A DNA stretch of 32,131 nt from an uncultured Caryophanales bacterium (GCA_905206805.1 CAJLIR010000013.1:1-32131), one strand, 5' to 3'. Shown: positions 8,167 through 17,590, counted from the first letter of the stretch. Made by a program: numbers and translations. Notes: generated by a model not told the origin, from the sequence alone.

Positions 8167-8172
8167 ATTATA
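8167..8172 (-). promoter_or_regulatory. possible -10 element for the coiled-coil gene
   Basis: A perfect TATAAT on the minus strand lies 29 bases upstream of the ATG at 8137. TTGCAA at 8195-8200 is a weak -35 candidate, but the 22-base spacing is too long, so only the -10 is offered. The same intergenic region must also drive the divergent gene at 8296. Confidence 0.3.
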
Positions 8173-8295
8173 AGATAACAAAAAAAGTATAGATTTGCAA
8201 CAATTTATATATTTTTTTACAAAAACTGTACATTTGTATTAGCAAATTTGTAAAAATTTAATAAAATATATTGAATACTAGATGGGAGGTATAAT

Positions 8296-8466
8296 ATGTA
8301 TTATTATGGTGGCTATCAAGGATACGGTAGTGGTTGCTGCGGATATGGTCAAGGCGGATATGGCTACGGTGCTGGTTATGGCGCAGCAATTATATTAGTA
8401 TTATTTATTTTATTAGTAATCATTATCGGTGCAAGATCATTTGGTAGTGGTTGCGGAAATAACTAA
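8296..8466 (+). CDS. YjcZ-like Gly/Tyr-rich small membrane protein
   Basis: 56 residues with a strong ribosome-binding site (GGGAGG, five bases before the ATG). The first 30 residues are almost entirely Gly, Tyr, Ala and Cys (YYYGGYQGYGSGCCGYGQ). A single hydrophobic segment AIILVLFILLVIIIGA spans about 31-46, and the tail is SFGSGCGNN. A Gly/Tyr-rich head followed by a FILLVII membrane segment is the pattern of the YjcZ/YwrJ-like sporulation-associated small proteins of Bacillus. Four cysteines are unusual for so short a protein. It stands alone with its own terminator. Whether the organism sporulates is not shown here. Confidence 0.7.
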   Translation: MYYYGGYQGYGSGCCGYGQGGYGYGAGYGAAIILVLFILLVIIIGARSFGSGCGNN

Positions 8467-8490
8467 GGAAGATTTTTTCTTCCTTTTTTA
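8465..8490 (+). terminator. terminator of the YjcZ-like gene
   Basis: Stem AAGGAAGA/TCTTCCTT directly after the TAA, ending in a six-base T run. Confidence 0.8.
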
Positions 8491-8561
8491 TATATAATTT
8501 TCTTAAAATACTTTATAAATTTAAAGAAAAATGGTAAAATTATTAAGGGGAGTTGATGTAC

Positions 8562-9110
8562 ATGTTTAAAAAATTAAATATACTTGATGAAAAAGATAAA
8601 AGACTTCGTTTAGTAAGTGATGAAGTCACATTTCCATTAAGTAATGAATATAAAAAAACAATTCAACAAATAATTGACCATTTAACTTATAGTCAAATTG
8701 AAGAATATTCAAAAAAATATAACTTACGTCCTGGTATGGGATTAGCATTTCCTCAGCTTGGAATAAACAAAAGAATAATTGTTATTGTTGAAGAAGTTGA
8801 CGATGGTGTATTTGACAACTATGTTGTAATAAATCCAAAAATTGTTAGTAATTCTGTAGAAATGATAGCGGCAGAAGCAGGAGAAGGATGCCTAAGCGTT
8901 AATCGTGAAGTGGAAGGTCACGTTAAAAGATACGCAAGAGTTACAGTTGAAGGATTTGATGAAGATGGTAATAAAATTAAAGTTAGAGCTAGAGAAGATT
9001 TATCAATCGCTTTTCAACACGAAATTGATCATTTAAATGGTATTTTATTTTATGATAGAATTGACAAAAACAAAAAGTTCTACTCAGAAACTGAACTAAG
9101 ATTAATATAA
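8562..9110 (+). CDS. def: peptide deformylase
   Basis: 182 residues. It removes the formyl group from the initiator Met of new proteins. All three motifs are present: GMGLAFPQ (58-65, with Phe where Ala is usual in GLAAPQ), EGCLS (108-112) and HEIDH (153-157), giving the metal ligands Cys110, His153 and His157 and the catalytic Glu154. The length and the insertion before motif 1 fit the longer Gram-positive type. Of the starts TTG 8553, ATG 8556 and ATG 8562, the last has AAGGGGAG at nine bases and is chosen. The arylsulfotransferase gene follows after ten bases and may be co-transcribed. Confidence 0.93.
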   Translation: MFKKLNILDEKDKRLRLVSDEVTFPLSNEYKKTIQQIIDHLTYSQIEEYSKKYNLRPGMGLAFPQLGINKRIIVIVEEVDDGVFDNYVVINPKIVSNSVEMIAAEAGEGCLSVNREVEGHVKRYARVTVEGFDEDGNKIKVRAREDLSIAFQHEIDHLNGILFYDRIDKNKKFYSETELRLI

Positions 9111-9120
9111 GGAGAACAAA

Positions 9121-11055
9121 ATGAAAAAAATTTTTAAGTTTGCAATATTTATTTTTTTGGCGTTTGCTTGTCCAATTTTAATTTATTATGGAGAACAAAA
9201 AATAAAAGATGTAGAAGAAGTTCCTAGTTTGATAGAACATCAATATGAATTAGAACAATCATTTTTAAGTGAGATTGATGATTATTCGTTCGATAATCCT
9301 AAAGTTATTCTAAACCCTTACGAAATATCACCATTATCTGCACTAGTTATTTTTAAAACAAATGATTTAACTACACCTACAATTACAATTAAAGGTAAGG
9401 ATGACCTTTCAACTTATGAGCATACATTCACACAAGACAATGTTCATATGTTACCTATATATGGTTTATATGCAGATACTGAAAATGAAGTAACTATTTC
9501 TATAAATGGAAAAGAAAAAAAATTAACAATTAAAACCGATCCATTACCAGAAAACTTTATTCTTCCTACAAAAGTAACAGCTAATAAAGATAAATTAAAT
9601 GATGACTTATACTTTTTTACACCATCAAGTAGTGGTTATACAGCCGCATACGATGTTAATGGCGATGTAAGATGGTATTTAAATGATTATTTTATTTGGG
9701 ATATAAACAGGTTAAATAATGGTCACCTACTTTTAAGTAGCAATAGATTAATAAATAATCCATATTATATGACTGGTTTAGTAGAAATGGATCTACTTGG
9801 TAAAATTTATACTGAATATAGTCTACCTGGCGGATACCATCACGATGTATTTGAAATGCCTAATAATAACTTATTAGTAGCTAGTGATAATTTTGATTCT
9901 GGAACTGTTGAGGATTACGTTGTAGAAATCGATAGAACAACTGGTGAAATAGTTAAAACTTTTGACTTAAACGATATTTTACCTACTGATGCTGCACAAA
10001 GTGAAAATTGGGCAAGTTATGACTGGTTCCATAATAATTCTGTTTGGTATGATGAAAAAACAAATTCAATTACCCTATCAGGAAGACACATGGATGCGGT
10101 TATCAATATAGATTATAAATCTGGAACATTAAATTGGATAATTGGTGATTCTACTAATTGGCCAAGTGAATATCAAAAATATTTCTTTACACCAAAGGAT
10201 GAAAATTTTGAATGGCAATGGAGTCAACATGCCGCAATGATAACTCCAGAAGGATATGTATTTATATTTGATAACGGAAATAACCGTTCAAAAAATAAGG
10301 ATGAATATATAGATGCTAATGACAATTATAGTCGTGGTGTAATGTATAAAATTGATACTAAAGATATGACAATAGAAACAGTTTGGGAATATGGTAAAGA
10401 AAGAGGAAGTGACTACTACTCTCCTTATATATCAGATGTTGATTATTTGGAATATAACCATTATATAGTACATTCTGGGGGACATAGTGTTGTAGATGGT
10501 AAAGTTTCTAACTCTCCAGCAGGATTTGGCAATACTGATTCTTTAAATAGTATTACAACAGAATTATTAAATGATGAAATTATATTTGAAATAGAACTTC
10601 CTACAAATAATTATCGTGTAGAAAAAATGAATTTATATTCTAAAGATATATATTCTACTGGAATGGGTAAATCAATCGGAAATATGGGCATAACTAAAAC
10701 TGACGGAAAAAGAAAACTAATTCTTTTCTCAAAAAATGGTGATAACATTTTAGAAAAATATAATATATCATTTACTAAAGAATCTGATAGATTAGTATTT
10801 ACAGGAACATTTACTAAAGAAGATAAAGTATCTATTATATTAAATAGAATGAGTAGCCAAAAAAATTATAATGTAATAATATCTAAAAAACCTTATGCGG
10901 CAATGTGTGTTGACTTATTTAATGAAGATAGCAATTCCGATAGCATAACAGTTACAAAATACATTAATGATTTAGGACTACATGATAGATATGAAATTTA
11001 TTTAAAAATAAATGGAAAAATCTATAAAATGAATAAAGCCGTAACATTTAAATAA
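9121..11055 (+). CDS. arylsulfate sulfotransferase (ASST family)
   Basis: 644 residues with a hydrophobic N-terminal signal or anchor (about 4-23), so the enzyme is probably exported or membrane-tethered. ASST enzymes move a sulfate group from one phenolic sulfate ester to another phenol without PAPS. The beta-propeller part carries the four active-site positions known from the E. coli enzyme: His240/241 (GYHHDVFEM), His304 (DWFHNNS), Arg322 (LSGRHMD) and the nucleophilic His at 370 (WSQHAAM). Residues about 50-145 form an extra beta domain typical of the family N-terminus. No DsbA/DsbL partner gene is nearby. It follows def by ten bases, with a GGAGAAC site, and ends at a terminator. Confidence 0.88.
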   Translation: MKKIFKFAIFIFLAFACPILIYYGEQKIKDVEEVPSLIEHQYELEQSFLSEIDDYSFDNPKVILNPYEISPLSALVIFKTNDLTTPTITIKGKDDLSTYEHTFTQDNVHMLPIYGLYADTENEVTISINGKEKKLTIKTDPLPENFILPTKVTANKDKLNDDLYFFTPSSSGYTAAYDVNGDVRWYLNDYFIWDINRLNNGHLLLSSNRLINNPYYMTGLVEMDLLGKIYTEYSLPGGYHHDVFEMPNNNLLVASDNFDSGTVEDYVVEIDRTTGEIVKTFDLNDILPTDAAQSENWASYDWFHNNSVWYDEKTNSITLSGRHMDAVINIDYKSGTLNWIIGDSTNWPSEYQKYFFTPKDENFEWQWSQHAAMITPEGYVFIFDNGNNRSKNKDEYIDANDNYSRGVMYKIDTKDMTIETVWEYGKERGSDYYSPYISDVDYLEYNHYIVHSGGHSVVDGKVSNSPAGFGNTDSLNSITTELLNDEIIFEIELPTNNYRVEKMNLYSKDIYSTGMGKSIGNMGITKTDGKRKLILFSKNGDNILEKYNISFTKESDRLVFTGTFTKEDKVSIILNRMSSQKNYNVIISKKPYAAMCVDLFNEDSNSDSITVTKYINDLGLHDRYEIYLKINGKIYKMNKAVTFK

Positions 11056-11078
11056 AAGTACTTAATAGGTACTTTTTT
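11054..11078 (+). terminator. terminator after the arylsulfotransferase gene
   Basis: Stem AAAAGTAC/GTACTTTT with a seven-base loop and a T run. It overlaps the stop codon by two bases and leaves the following methyltransferase partly independent. Confidence 0.75.
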
Positions 11079-11094
11079 ACTTAAAGGAGAACTT

Positions 11095-11871
11095 ATGAAT
11101 GAACAAGAACTAATTAAATATTATAATAAATTTAATGAAGAAAAAAGACTTAATACTAGACATGGACAAGTAGAATTTTTAACATCAATTAAATATATAA
11201 ATCATTATTTAAAAGAATTTAAAAATCCGAACATTATAGATATTGGTGCAGGAGCAGGAAAATATTCTGAATATTTAGCAAATAAAGGATATGATGTAAC
11301 AGCAGTTGAACTAATTAAACATAATGTAAGAAAAATTGAAGCACTAAATTTAAACATTAAAGTTATTCAAGCTAACGCTATAGATTTAAAAAAGATAAAA
11401 GATGAATCTTATGATATAACCCTACTTTTTGGTCCAATGTATCATTTAATCACAAAAGAAGAAAAAATATCCGCATTAAACGAAGCAAAAAGAATAACAA
11501 AAAAAGGCGGTATTATTATGGTTGCCTATTGTATGAATGACTACGCTATTATAACTCACGGATTTAAAGATAATAATATAATATCTTGTATTAAAAATGG
11601 TGAGTTAGATGAAAATTTTCATTGTACACCTAAAAATTTTGATTTATATAGTATGATTAGATTAGAAGATATTAATGAACTAAATAATCTTACATCATTA
11701 AAGCGAATTAAAATTATTTCACCAGATGGTCCTGCTAACTATATGAGAAGTACTTTAAATAAAATGGATGATGAGACATTTAAAATTTTCCTTGATTATC
11801 ACTTTAAAACATGTGAAAGATTAGATTTAATTGGTGCAGCTTATCATACATTAGATATCTTAAGAAAATAA
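11095..11871 (+). CDS. class I SAM-dependent methyltransferase, substrate unknown
   Basis: 258 residues. Motif I IDIGAGAGK (48-56) and the acidic end of strand 2, E72 in TAVELIKH, make up the SAM pocket. LLFGPMYHL at about residues 119-127 is motif IV-like, and ITKKGGIIMVAY follows. The fold class is clear, but nothing identifies the methyl acceptor. It has a GGAGA site seven bases before the ATG and is the last plus-strand gene before convergence with smc. Confidence 0.85.
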   Translation: MNEQELIKYYNKFNEEKRLNTRHGQVEFLTSIKYINHYLKEFKNPNIIDIGAGAGKYSEYLANKGYDVTAVELIKHNVRKIEALNLNIKVIQANAIDLKKIKDESYDITLLFGPMYHLITKEEKISALNEAKRITKKGGIIMVAYCMNDYAIITHGFKDNNIISCIKNGELDENFHCTPKNFDLYSMIRLEDINELNNLTSLKRIKIISPDGPANYMRSTLNKMDDETFKIFLDYHFKTCERLDLIGAAYHTLDILRK

Positions 11872-11872
11872 T

Positions 11873-11897
11873 AAAAGAAACCAACTGGTTTCTTTTT
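11873..11897. terminator. bidirectional terminator between the methyltransferase and smc
   Basis: A near-perfect palindrome AAAAGAAACC-AACT-GGTTTCTTTT with an A run on the left and a T run on the right, lying between two convergent genes and serving both directions. Confidence 0.85.
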
Positions 11898-14844
11898 ATT
11901 TATCTATTTCTTCCAATTTAACACTTACTAATTTACTAACACCAGATTCCTGCATAGTAATTCCATATAAGACATCGGCATATTCCATAGTTTTCTTTTT
12001 GTGAGTAATTAATATAAATTGGGTTTTATTTTTTAAACCAACTAAATATTTACCAAAACTATCAACATTTACCTCATCTAAAGCAGCCTCTACCTCATCT
12101 AAAATACAAAATGGAACTGGTCTAGATTTTAATATTGCAAACAATAAACTAATTGCTGTAAATGTTTTTTCACCACCAGATAATAAGGAAATACTTTTTA
12201 ATGTTTTACCAGGAGGAGAAGCAACAATTTCAACACCAGTTTCTAGTAAATTATCCGGTTCTGTTAATTTTAACTCAGCAGTACCACCTTTAAATAATTC
12301 ATTAAAAGTTTGTTTAAAATTAGCTTTTATTATTTCAAAAGTCTTAGAAAATTCACTTTCCATTACTTCATCCATTTCTTTAATAATATCAATTAAAATA
12401 TTTTCTGCATTAACCAAATCATTTCTTTGATTAATTAAAAATTCATATCTTTCACTTACTTTCAAATATTCTTCTGGAGCAGAAAAATTTACAACGCCTA
12501 AATTTTTTATAGTATTTTTTAAATTAGATACTTTTATTCTAGCTTGTTCTTCTTCCATTTCAAGTTTATATAAACTTATTGCTTTTTCATAAGTCATATT
12601 ATAAGTTTCATTTAGAATATTAAGTAAATTATCTAATTTTACATCCATTCTATTAACAAATATTTCTAAATCTTTTAACTCTTTATTTTTACTAGACAAA
12701 TTAGAATTTTCGCGTTTTAATAAATCTTCATAATCAATTAATTCTTCATTTAAATCATTTTTTTCTTTAATACAAATTTCTAATTCACTAGCAACATTAT
12801 CTTTGTTTTTTATAGCTTCATAGTACTTAGCTAAAATCTCATCTTCTTCTTTTGATAAAGAATTATTAATTATATTATTTGTTCCATTTATTTCAAGTTT
12901 ATTTTTATTTAATAATTCTGACTTTTCTTGAAGCAATTTATTTTTGTTATTTATTATTTCATCATTCTCTATTTTTTCTTTTAATAATAAATATCTTTTA
13001 TCTTCTAATGATTTCAAATCATAATCAGCCTCATTAATTGCTTCTTCTTTTAATTTAATTTCATTATTTAGATTATTTAACTCATTAATACTATTTTCTA
13101 ATTCATATTTATCACTAATTATATTTCTACTTTTATTATTATTTCCACCAGTTAATGAACCACCTACGTGAAATAATTCTCCAGCTAAAGTAACAATTCT
13201 ATAAGTATAATTAATTTTTTTACTTATTCTATTTGCAGCATCAATGTCTTTAGCAACAATAACATTACCTAATTGATTTTGAATTATGTTATTATACTTT
13301 TTATCATATTTAACTAAGTTAGAAGCAACATCAATAAAATCATCAGATTTAGAAATTAAATTTAAAACATCTAAATCAACATATCTAGGTTTAATTATAT
13401 TAAGTGGAAAAAAAGTGGCTCTACCTAAATTATTACTTTTTAAATAATTTATTGCTTCTTTAGCGCATAATTCATTTTCAACTACAATATTACTAATGCT
13501 AGAACCTAAACTAGTAGATATACAAGTACTATATGCTTCTTCTACTTCAAATAAATTACCAACAACATTATGAATTCCATTTAACTTTGGATTATTTAAA
13601 ATACTTTTAACAGATTGTGGTAACAAGGAATTATTTTCAATACTTTCTTTTAAAGAAAATATTTTATTTTCTAGAGTATTTTTAAATCTAATTTTATCTG
13701 TTAAATTTTTATTTAAAGAGTCTTTTTTATTCTTTACTTCACTTATTTTTTTATCATATTCCTTTATATGATCATTTGTATCATCAACTTCTTTATTTAA
13801 AAATTTAAGTTCATTTTCTAAATTATTAATTTCGTTTTCTAATTTTAAACTTTCCTCTTTTAAATTAAGAATGTTATTATGCAACTTAGAATCATCAACT
13901 TCATATTTTTTTCTTTCAAGTATAATAGATTTTTCACCATTTATTTTCTCAACAAGCGCAGTTAAATTTAATAATTCAGCTTGATATTTTTTTATTTTTT
14001 CATTCTTTTCATTTAATTTATTTTTGTATATTTCTATTTTAGCTTCATTGGAAGAATTATTTGAAGATAAGTTAATTATTTCATTATTAATTGCTTCTAT
14101 TTTGGCTTTACTATCTTGATATTTATAATTAATATTCTTTATATCATTACTAATTAAAGCAATTTCGGTTTTTTCTAATTCTTCATTTGTTTCATTATAT
14201 AAAATAGCTTTATCTCTTTGTTCTTTTAAAGGTTCTACTTGACGCTCTAATTCACTAATAATATCATCAACTCGGTTCATATTATCGTGAGTTCTTTCTA
14301 GTTTCCTTAGGGCCTCTTCTTTACGTTTTTTATATTTTAAAACACCCGCAGCTTCTTCAAAAATAACTCTTCTATCACTTGGTTTGGTTGAAATAATCTC
14401 ATCAATTTTTCCCTGTGAAATGATATTAAAACTTTCTCTACCTATTCCACTATCTAAAAATAAGTCAGAAATATCTTTTAAACGACACTGTTCACCATTT
14501 ATAAAATATTCATTAGTTCCATCCTTATAAACACGTCTTTTTACTGCCACTTCATCAAAATTAAGCGATAAATAATGATCAGTATTATCGAATATTAAAG
14601 TAACACTGGCAACATTTAAAGGTTTTCTTGATTTACTACCAGAAAATATAACATCAGTCATATTTCCTTCTCCTCGTAATGATTTTACAGATTGTTCACC
14701 TAATACCCATTTAATTGCGTCAACAACATTACTTTTTCCACTACCATTTGGACCAACTATACCAGTTATTCCGCTGGTTAATTCAAAATCTACTTTATCC
14801 GCAAACGATTTAAATCCCTGTGCTTTAATTTCTTTTAAATACAT
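11896..14844 (-). CDS. smc: chromosome segregation ATPase SMC
   Basis: 982 residues. Walker A GPNGSGKS (31-38), the Q-loop region SQGKIDEI (143-150), signature LSGGEK (888-893) and Walker B FCILDEVEAALDE (912-924) form the two-part ABC head. Coiled coils at about 170-405 and 575-815 flank the hinge (about 405-570, with SVKSILN and VGGSLTGG). With ScpA and ScpB, SMC organises and separates chromosomes. The family is usually near 1,150-1,190 residues; here both arms are each about 90-100 residues short, while head and hinge are complete. The start at 14844 has AGGTGAT before it; a longer frame would add 19 unrelated hydrophobic residues. Confidence 0.95.
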   Translation of the reverse strand: MYLKEIKAQGFKSFADKVDFELTSGITGIVGPNGSGKSNVVDAIKWVLGEQSVKSLRGEGNMTDVIFSGSKSRKPLNVASVTLIFDNTDHYLSLNFDEVAVKRRVYKDGTNEYFINGEQCRLKDISDLFLDSGIGRESFNIISQGKIDEIISTKPSDRRVIFEEAAGVLKYKKRKEEALRKLERTHDNMNRVDDIISELERQVEPLKEQRDKAILYNETNEELEKTEIALISNDIKNINYKYQDSKAKIEAINNEIINLSSNNSSNEAKIEIYKNKLNEKNEKIKKYQAELLNLTALVEKINGEKSIILERKKYEVDDSKLHNNILNLKEESLKLENEINNLENELKFLNKEVDDTNDHIKEYDKKISEVKNKKDSLNKNLTDKIRFKNTLENKIFSLKESIENNSLLPQSVKSILNNPKLNGIHNVVGNLFEVEEAYSTCISTSLGSSISNIVVENELCAKEAINYLKSNNLGRATFFPLNIIKPRYVDLDVLNLISKSDDFIDVASNLVKYDKKYNNIIQNQLGNVIVAKDIDAANRISKKINYTYRIVTLAGELFHVGGSLTGGNNNKSRNIISDKYELENSINELNNLNNEIKLKEEAINEADYDLKSLEDKRYLLLKEKIENDEIINNKNKLLQEKSELLNKNKLEINGTNNIINNSLSKEEDEILAKYYEAIKNKDNVASELEICIKEKNDLNEELIDYEDLLKRENSNLSSKNKELKDLEIFVNRMDVKLDNLLNILNETYNMTYEKAISLYKLEMEEEQARIKVSNLKNTIKNLGVVNFSAPEEYLKVSERYEFLINQRNDLVNAENILIDIIKEMDEVMESEFSKTFEIIKANFKQTFNELFKGGTAELKLTEPDNLLETGVEIVASPPGKTLKSISLLSGGEKTFTAISLLFAILKSRPVPFCILDEVEAALDEVNVDSFGKYLVGLKNKTQFILITHKKKTMEYADVLYGITMQESGVSKLVSVKLEEIDK

Positions 14845-14890
14845 ACAATCACCTACTAAATTAACTATAAAAATTATACTATAACAAAAC

Positions 14891-14914
14891 AAAAAAAGCA
14901 AAGAATTCCTTGCT
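14891..14914 (-). terminator. terminator after rpoE
   Basis: AGCAAxGAATTCxTTGCT (14897-14914) followed by seven T on the minus strand, between rpoE and smc. Confidence 0.7.
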
Positions 14915-14943
14915 ATTTAAGTTATTTATATATTTAATAATTT

Positions 14944-15384
14944 TTATTCTTCTTCGTTTTCTTCATCATCAATAATTGCTAAATCCTCTAAATCATCCTC
15001 AACGTCATCTAAATCGTCATCCATTGAGTCAATATCTTCTTCCTCCTCAGTTTCATCCATTTCTTCTTCGTTTTCTTCTTCAGATTCTTCAGTTTCATCC
15101 ATTTCCTCTTCATCATCATCTACGACAAGTTCTATTTTATGATTATCTCTAATATCCCATTCAGCATTATCTAACAGTACAAATCTTTTATCTATTGTTA
15201 ATGAAGTATAATAGTCTCCAATTTTTGCAGCATATTCTTCATCAGAATACCCTAATAAATCGCATATTAATTTAAATAATGTTGGTGTATTCATTGTTTT
15301 TTTATTTTCTTTTAGTAACATATAAGTTAAATCAGTATAAGAAAGAACCTCTAATTCTTCTTTTGTCATATCTTTTAAACTCAT
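14944..15384 (-). CDS. rpoE: RNA polymerase delta subunit
   Basis: 146 residues. An N-terminal HARE-HTH domain (about 1-90: LEVLSYTDLTYMLL, then FKLICDLLGYSDEEY and DKRFVLLDNAEWDI) precedes a long, almost wholly Asp/Glu tail (about 91-146). This two-part layout is unique to the delta factor of Bacillota, which speeds RNA polymerase recycling and affects promoter selection. The upstream GGAGGG is a strong ribosome-binding site. Its place beside argS is conserved in Bacillus relatives. Confidence 0.93.
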   Translation of the reverse strand: MSLKDMTKEELEVLSYTDLTYMLLKENKKTMNTPTLFKLICDLLGYSDEEYAAKIGDYYTSLTIDKRFVLLDNAEWDIRDNHKIELVVDDDEEEMDETEESEEENEEEMDETEEEEDIDSMDDDLDDVEDDLEDLAIIDDEENEEE

Positions 15385-15433
15385 TATTTTCCCTCCACAT
15401 TTTTAGCTTTTTAACATTACCGATATTATATTA

Positions 15434-17110
15434 TTACATTATTGATGGAATGTCAATTACTAATAAATTTAATAATTGTTCTATTATCATATTGGTTAAT
15501 TTTAAAACATAAATCCAATCATTCTTTTTCTTTTCATCTTCTAAATTACTCAAATGATTATTTTGATAAAATACATTTGTAAGGACGCATAAATCATATA
15601 AATAATCAGCAATATAGTTTGGTTTTCTTTCCCTAAATGCATTATTTAAAGCATTTGATAAATTAATAATTTTAAATCTTAGATCTCTATCAACGTCATT
15701 ATATATAATGTCCGATAATTCTTTAATATTACTATTTTTTATCATTTTATTAATTCTTAAATAAGTATATAAAATATATGGTCCTGTTTTTCCTACTACA
15801 TCTGAAAATTTTGATAAATCAAATATATAATCTCTTTCTCTGGAATTTTCTAAATCAGCAAACTTTAAAATAGCATTTACAATTTTATCAATATCTTGTG
15901 TACTCATATCTTTATTTGATTCTTTTTTAGATATGAATATTTCTTTAGCTGATTCAAATAAATTTTCTAATTTCGGAGTATCACCACTTCTTGTTTTATA
16001 TGGTTTATTATCAGTACCATTAACAGTTCCATATCCCAGAAATTCTAATGAATCTCTATTACATATACCAGCTTTCTCACAAGTTCTAAATACTTGTTCA
16101 AAATGTAATTCCTGTCTATTATCAACTACATATAAAATATGATTAGGATTATATTTTGTTACACGTTCATAAATAGTTGCTAAATCAGTTGAGGCATATA
16201 AGTATGCACCATTACTTTTTTTAAATAATAAAGGTGGTATTGGTTTTTTATCATTTTCTTCTAAAACATCTACTATTAAAGCACCTTCACTATTTTTTAT
16301 TAAATTTTTAGATATTAAAATATTTTCAACATCATTTATATAATTATATGCATCACTTTCACCTTGCCAAAGATCAAAACTAACTGATAAATAGTCATAA
16401 TTTTTCTTTATATCTTCAACAGATACTTCTTTAATTTTTTCAAAATATTTTTGATAAATAGGATCATTATCTTGTAGTTTTTTAGTAATTTCTGCACATT
16501 CTGATTTTAAATTTTCATCTTCTTTACACAATTTATTCATTTCTGGATAAATTTTATCTAAATAATGAATATCTAATGAGTCAATACTTATATTATCACG
16601 CATCATACCATAAATAACTTCACCTATTTGTAATCCATAATCACCTAGATGAACATCACTCATTACATTGTGTCCCATATATTTAATTATTCTTTTTATG
16701 CTTTCACCTACAATAGCAGTACGCATATGTCCTACATGTAATGGTTTAGCAACATTTGGTCCACCATAATCTAAAAAATATAATTCTTTTTTTGAAGGTA
16801 GTTCTATACCAAATTTTTCATTATTAAACATTTCTCTTAATTTAGAATTTAATAATTCATCACTAATAGTTAAATTCAAATAACCATTCAAAACTTCTAT
16901 TTTCTTATAATTTATTGAATTTATATTTTCTTTAATAAAATTTGCAATTTCAATTGGTGATTTATGCATTATTTTACTGTATCCAAAACAAGGTATAGAA
17001 AAATCACCCATTGATTTAATTTTAGGTTGTTCAATAATAACATTATCAATTTCTATATAATCCTTTAAAACATTATATATATCATTTTTTATTATATTTT
17101 TTATATTCAT
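15434..17110 (-). CDS. argS: arginyl-tRNA synthetase
   Basis: 558 residues, the normal length. The N-terminal Add1 domain (about 1-105) is followed by the class I catalytic core with its HIGH motif as HVGH (125-128, in AKPLHVGHMRT). The KMSKS equivalent is degenerate (YKTRSGDTPKL), as in many bacterial ArgRS. The C-terminal helical anticodon-binding domain ends at the stop codon. It charges tRNA-Arg. The ATG overlaps the stop of the upstream gene by one base (TAATG). No T-box leader is seen. Confidence 0.96.
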   Translation of the reverse strand: MNIKNIIKNDIYNVLKDYIEIDNVIIEQPKIKSMGDFSIPCFGYSKIMHKSPIEIANFIKENINSINYKKIEVLNGYLNLTISDELLNSKLREMFNNEKFGIELPSKKELYFLDYGGPNVAKPLHVGHMRTAIVGESIKRIIKYMGHNVMSDVHLGDYGLQIGEVIYGMMRDNISIDSLDIHYLDKIYPEMNKLCKEDENLKSECAEITKKLQDNDPIYQKYFEKIKEVSVEDIKKNYDYLSVSFDLWQGESDAYNYINDVENILISKNLIKNSEGALIVDVLEENDKKPIPPLLFKKSNGAYLYASTDLATIYERVTKYNPNHILYVVDNRQELHFEQVFRTCEKAGICNRDSLEFLGYGTVNGTDNKPYKTRSGDTPKLENLFESAKEIFISKKESNKDMSTQDIDKIVNAILKFADLENSRERDYIFDLSKFSDVVGKTGPYILYTYLRINKMIKNSNIKELSDIIYNDVDRDLRFKIINLSNALNNAFRERKPNYIADYLYDLCVLTNVFYQNNHLSNLEDEKKKNDWIYVLKLTNMIIEQLLNLLVIDIPSIM

Positions 17111-17463
17111 TATAATATCTCCTCAAATTCTAATTTAAAATTAATATTTCCTTCATTGTTATCAATAACCTCATATAATATTTCAATATAATTATTATTT
17201 ATATTTATATTTTTTGTTATTAAATTTAATTCTAAAGATTTATTATATTCTTTTAGTAAATAATTAACTTTAGTTTTTTCATTTTTATTAAAATTTAATT
17301 CTATCTTATATTCACTATTTTCTCTAATTATTTTTATAATATCTGAAAAAATTATTTTAACTGAAACATTATTATCTTTATATATAATATTGTTTTTATT
17401 TTTAATTCCCTCACAATAAAAATACTCATCATTAATTGTTGTTTTTATTTTAATTTTAGACAT
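17110..17463 (-). CDS. YwiB-like (DUF1934) small beta-barrel protein
   Basis: 117 residues with strongly alternating, beta-rich sequence and an N-terminus KIKIKTTINDE like that of DUF1934 proteins. In Bacillus the homologue YwiB is encoded directly upstream of argS, as here. The protein is thought to adopt a calycin-like barrel and its function is unknown. Sequence identity is too diffuse to confirm by eye, so the call rests largely on position, length and composition. It overlaps argS by one base. Confidence 0.55.
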   Translation of the reverse strand: MSKIKIKTTINDEYFYCEGIKNKNNIIYKDNNVSVKIIFSDIIKIIRENSEYKIELNFNKNEKTKVNYLLKEYNKSLELNLITKNININNNYIEILYEVIDNNEGNINFKLEFEEIL

Positions 17464-17554
17464 AAATAAACCACCAACTTAACTAGCAGTAATTATAGCA
17501 TATAATTAAAATAAAGGATACTATTTTTTTTATATTTAATAATTTTTTTTAAAT

Positions 17555-17590
17555 AAAAGAATTTAATTACCTAAATGGTTAATTAAATTC
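17555..17590 (-). terminator. terminator after the HD phosphohydrolase gene
   Basis: Arms GAATTTAATTA(A)CC / GGTAATTAAATTC (17559-17571 and 17577-17590, one bulged base) followed by TTTT on the minus strand. The surrounding 160-base gap (17464-17623) shows nothing else. Confidence 0.7.

Noticed and set aside
8553..8561. TTG or ATG starts for peptide deformylase at 8553 or 8556
   Set aside because: They lie zero and three bases from the AAGGGGAG site, too close for initiation; the ATG at 8562 has normal spacing.
14845..14901. A 19-residue N-terminal extension of SMC
   Set aside because: The extension is hydrophobic and unconserved, lies upstream of the ribosome-binding site, and SMC proteins begin at MYLKEI.
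15000..15120. Repeat array in the GA/CT-rich block
   Set aside because: It encodes the acidic Asp/Glu tail of RpoE; the repeats are codon runs, not a DNA repeat element.
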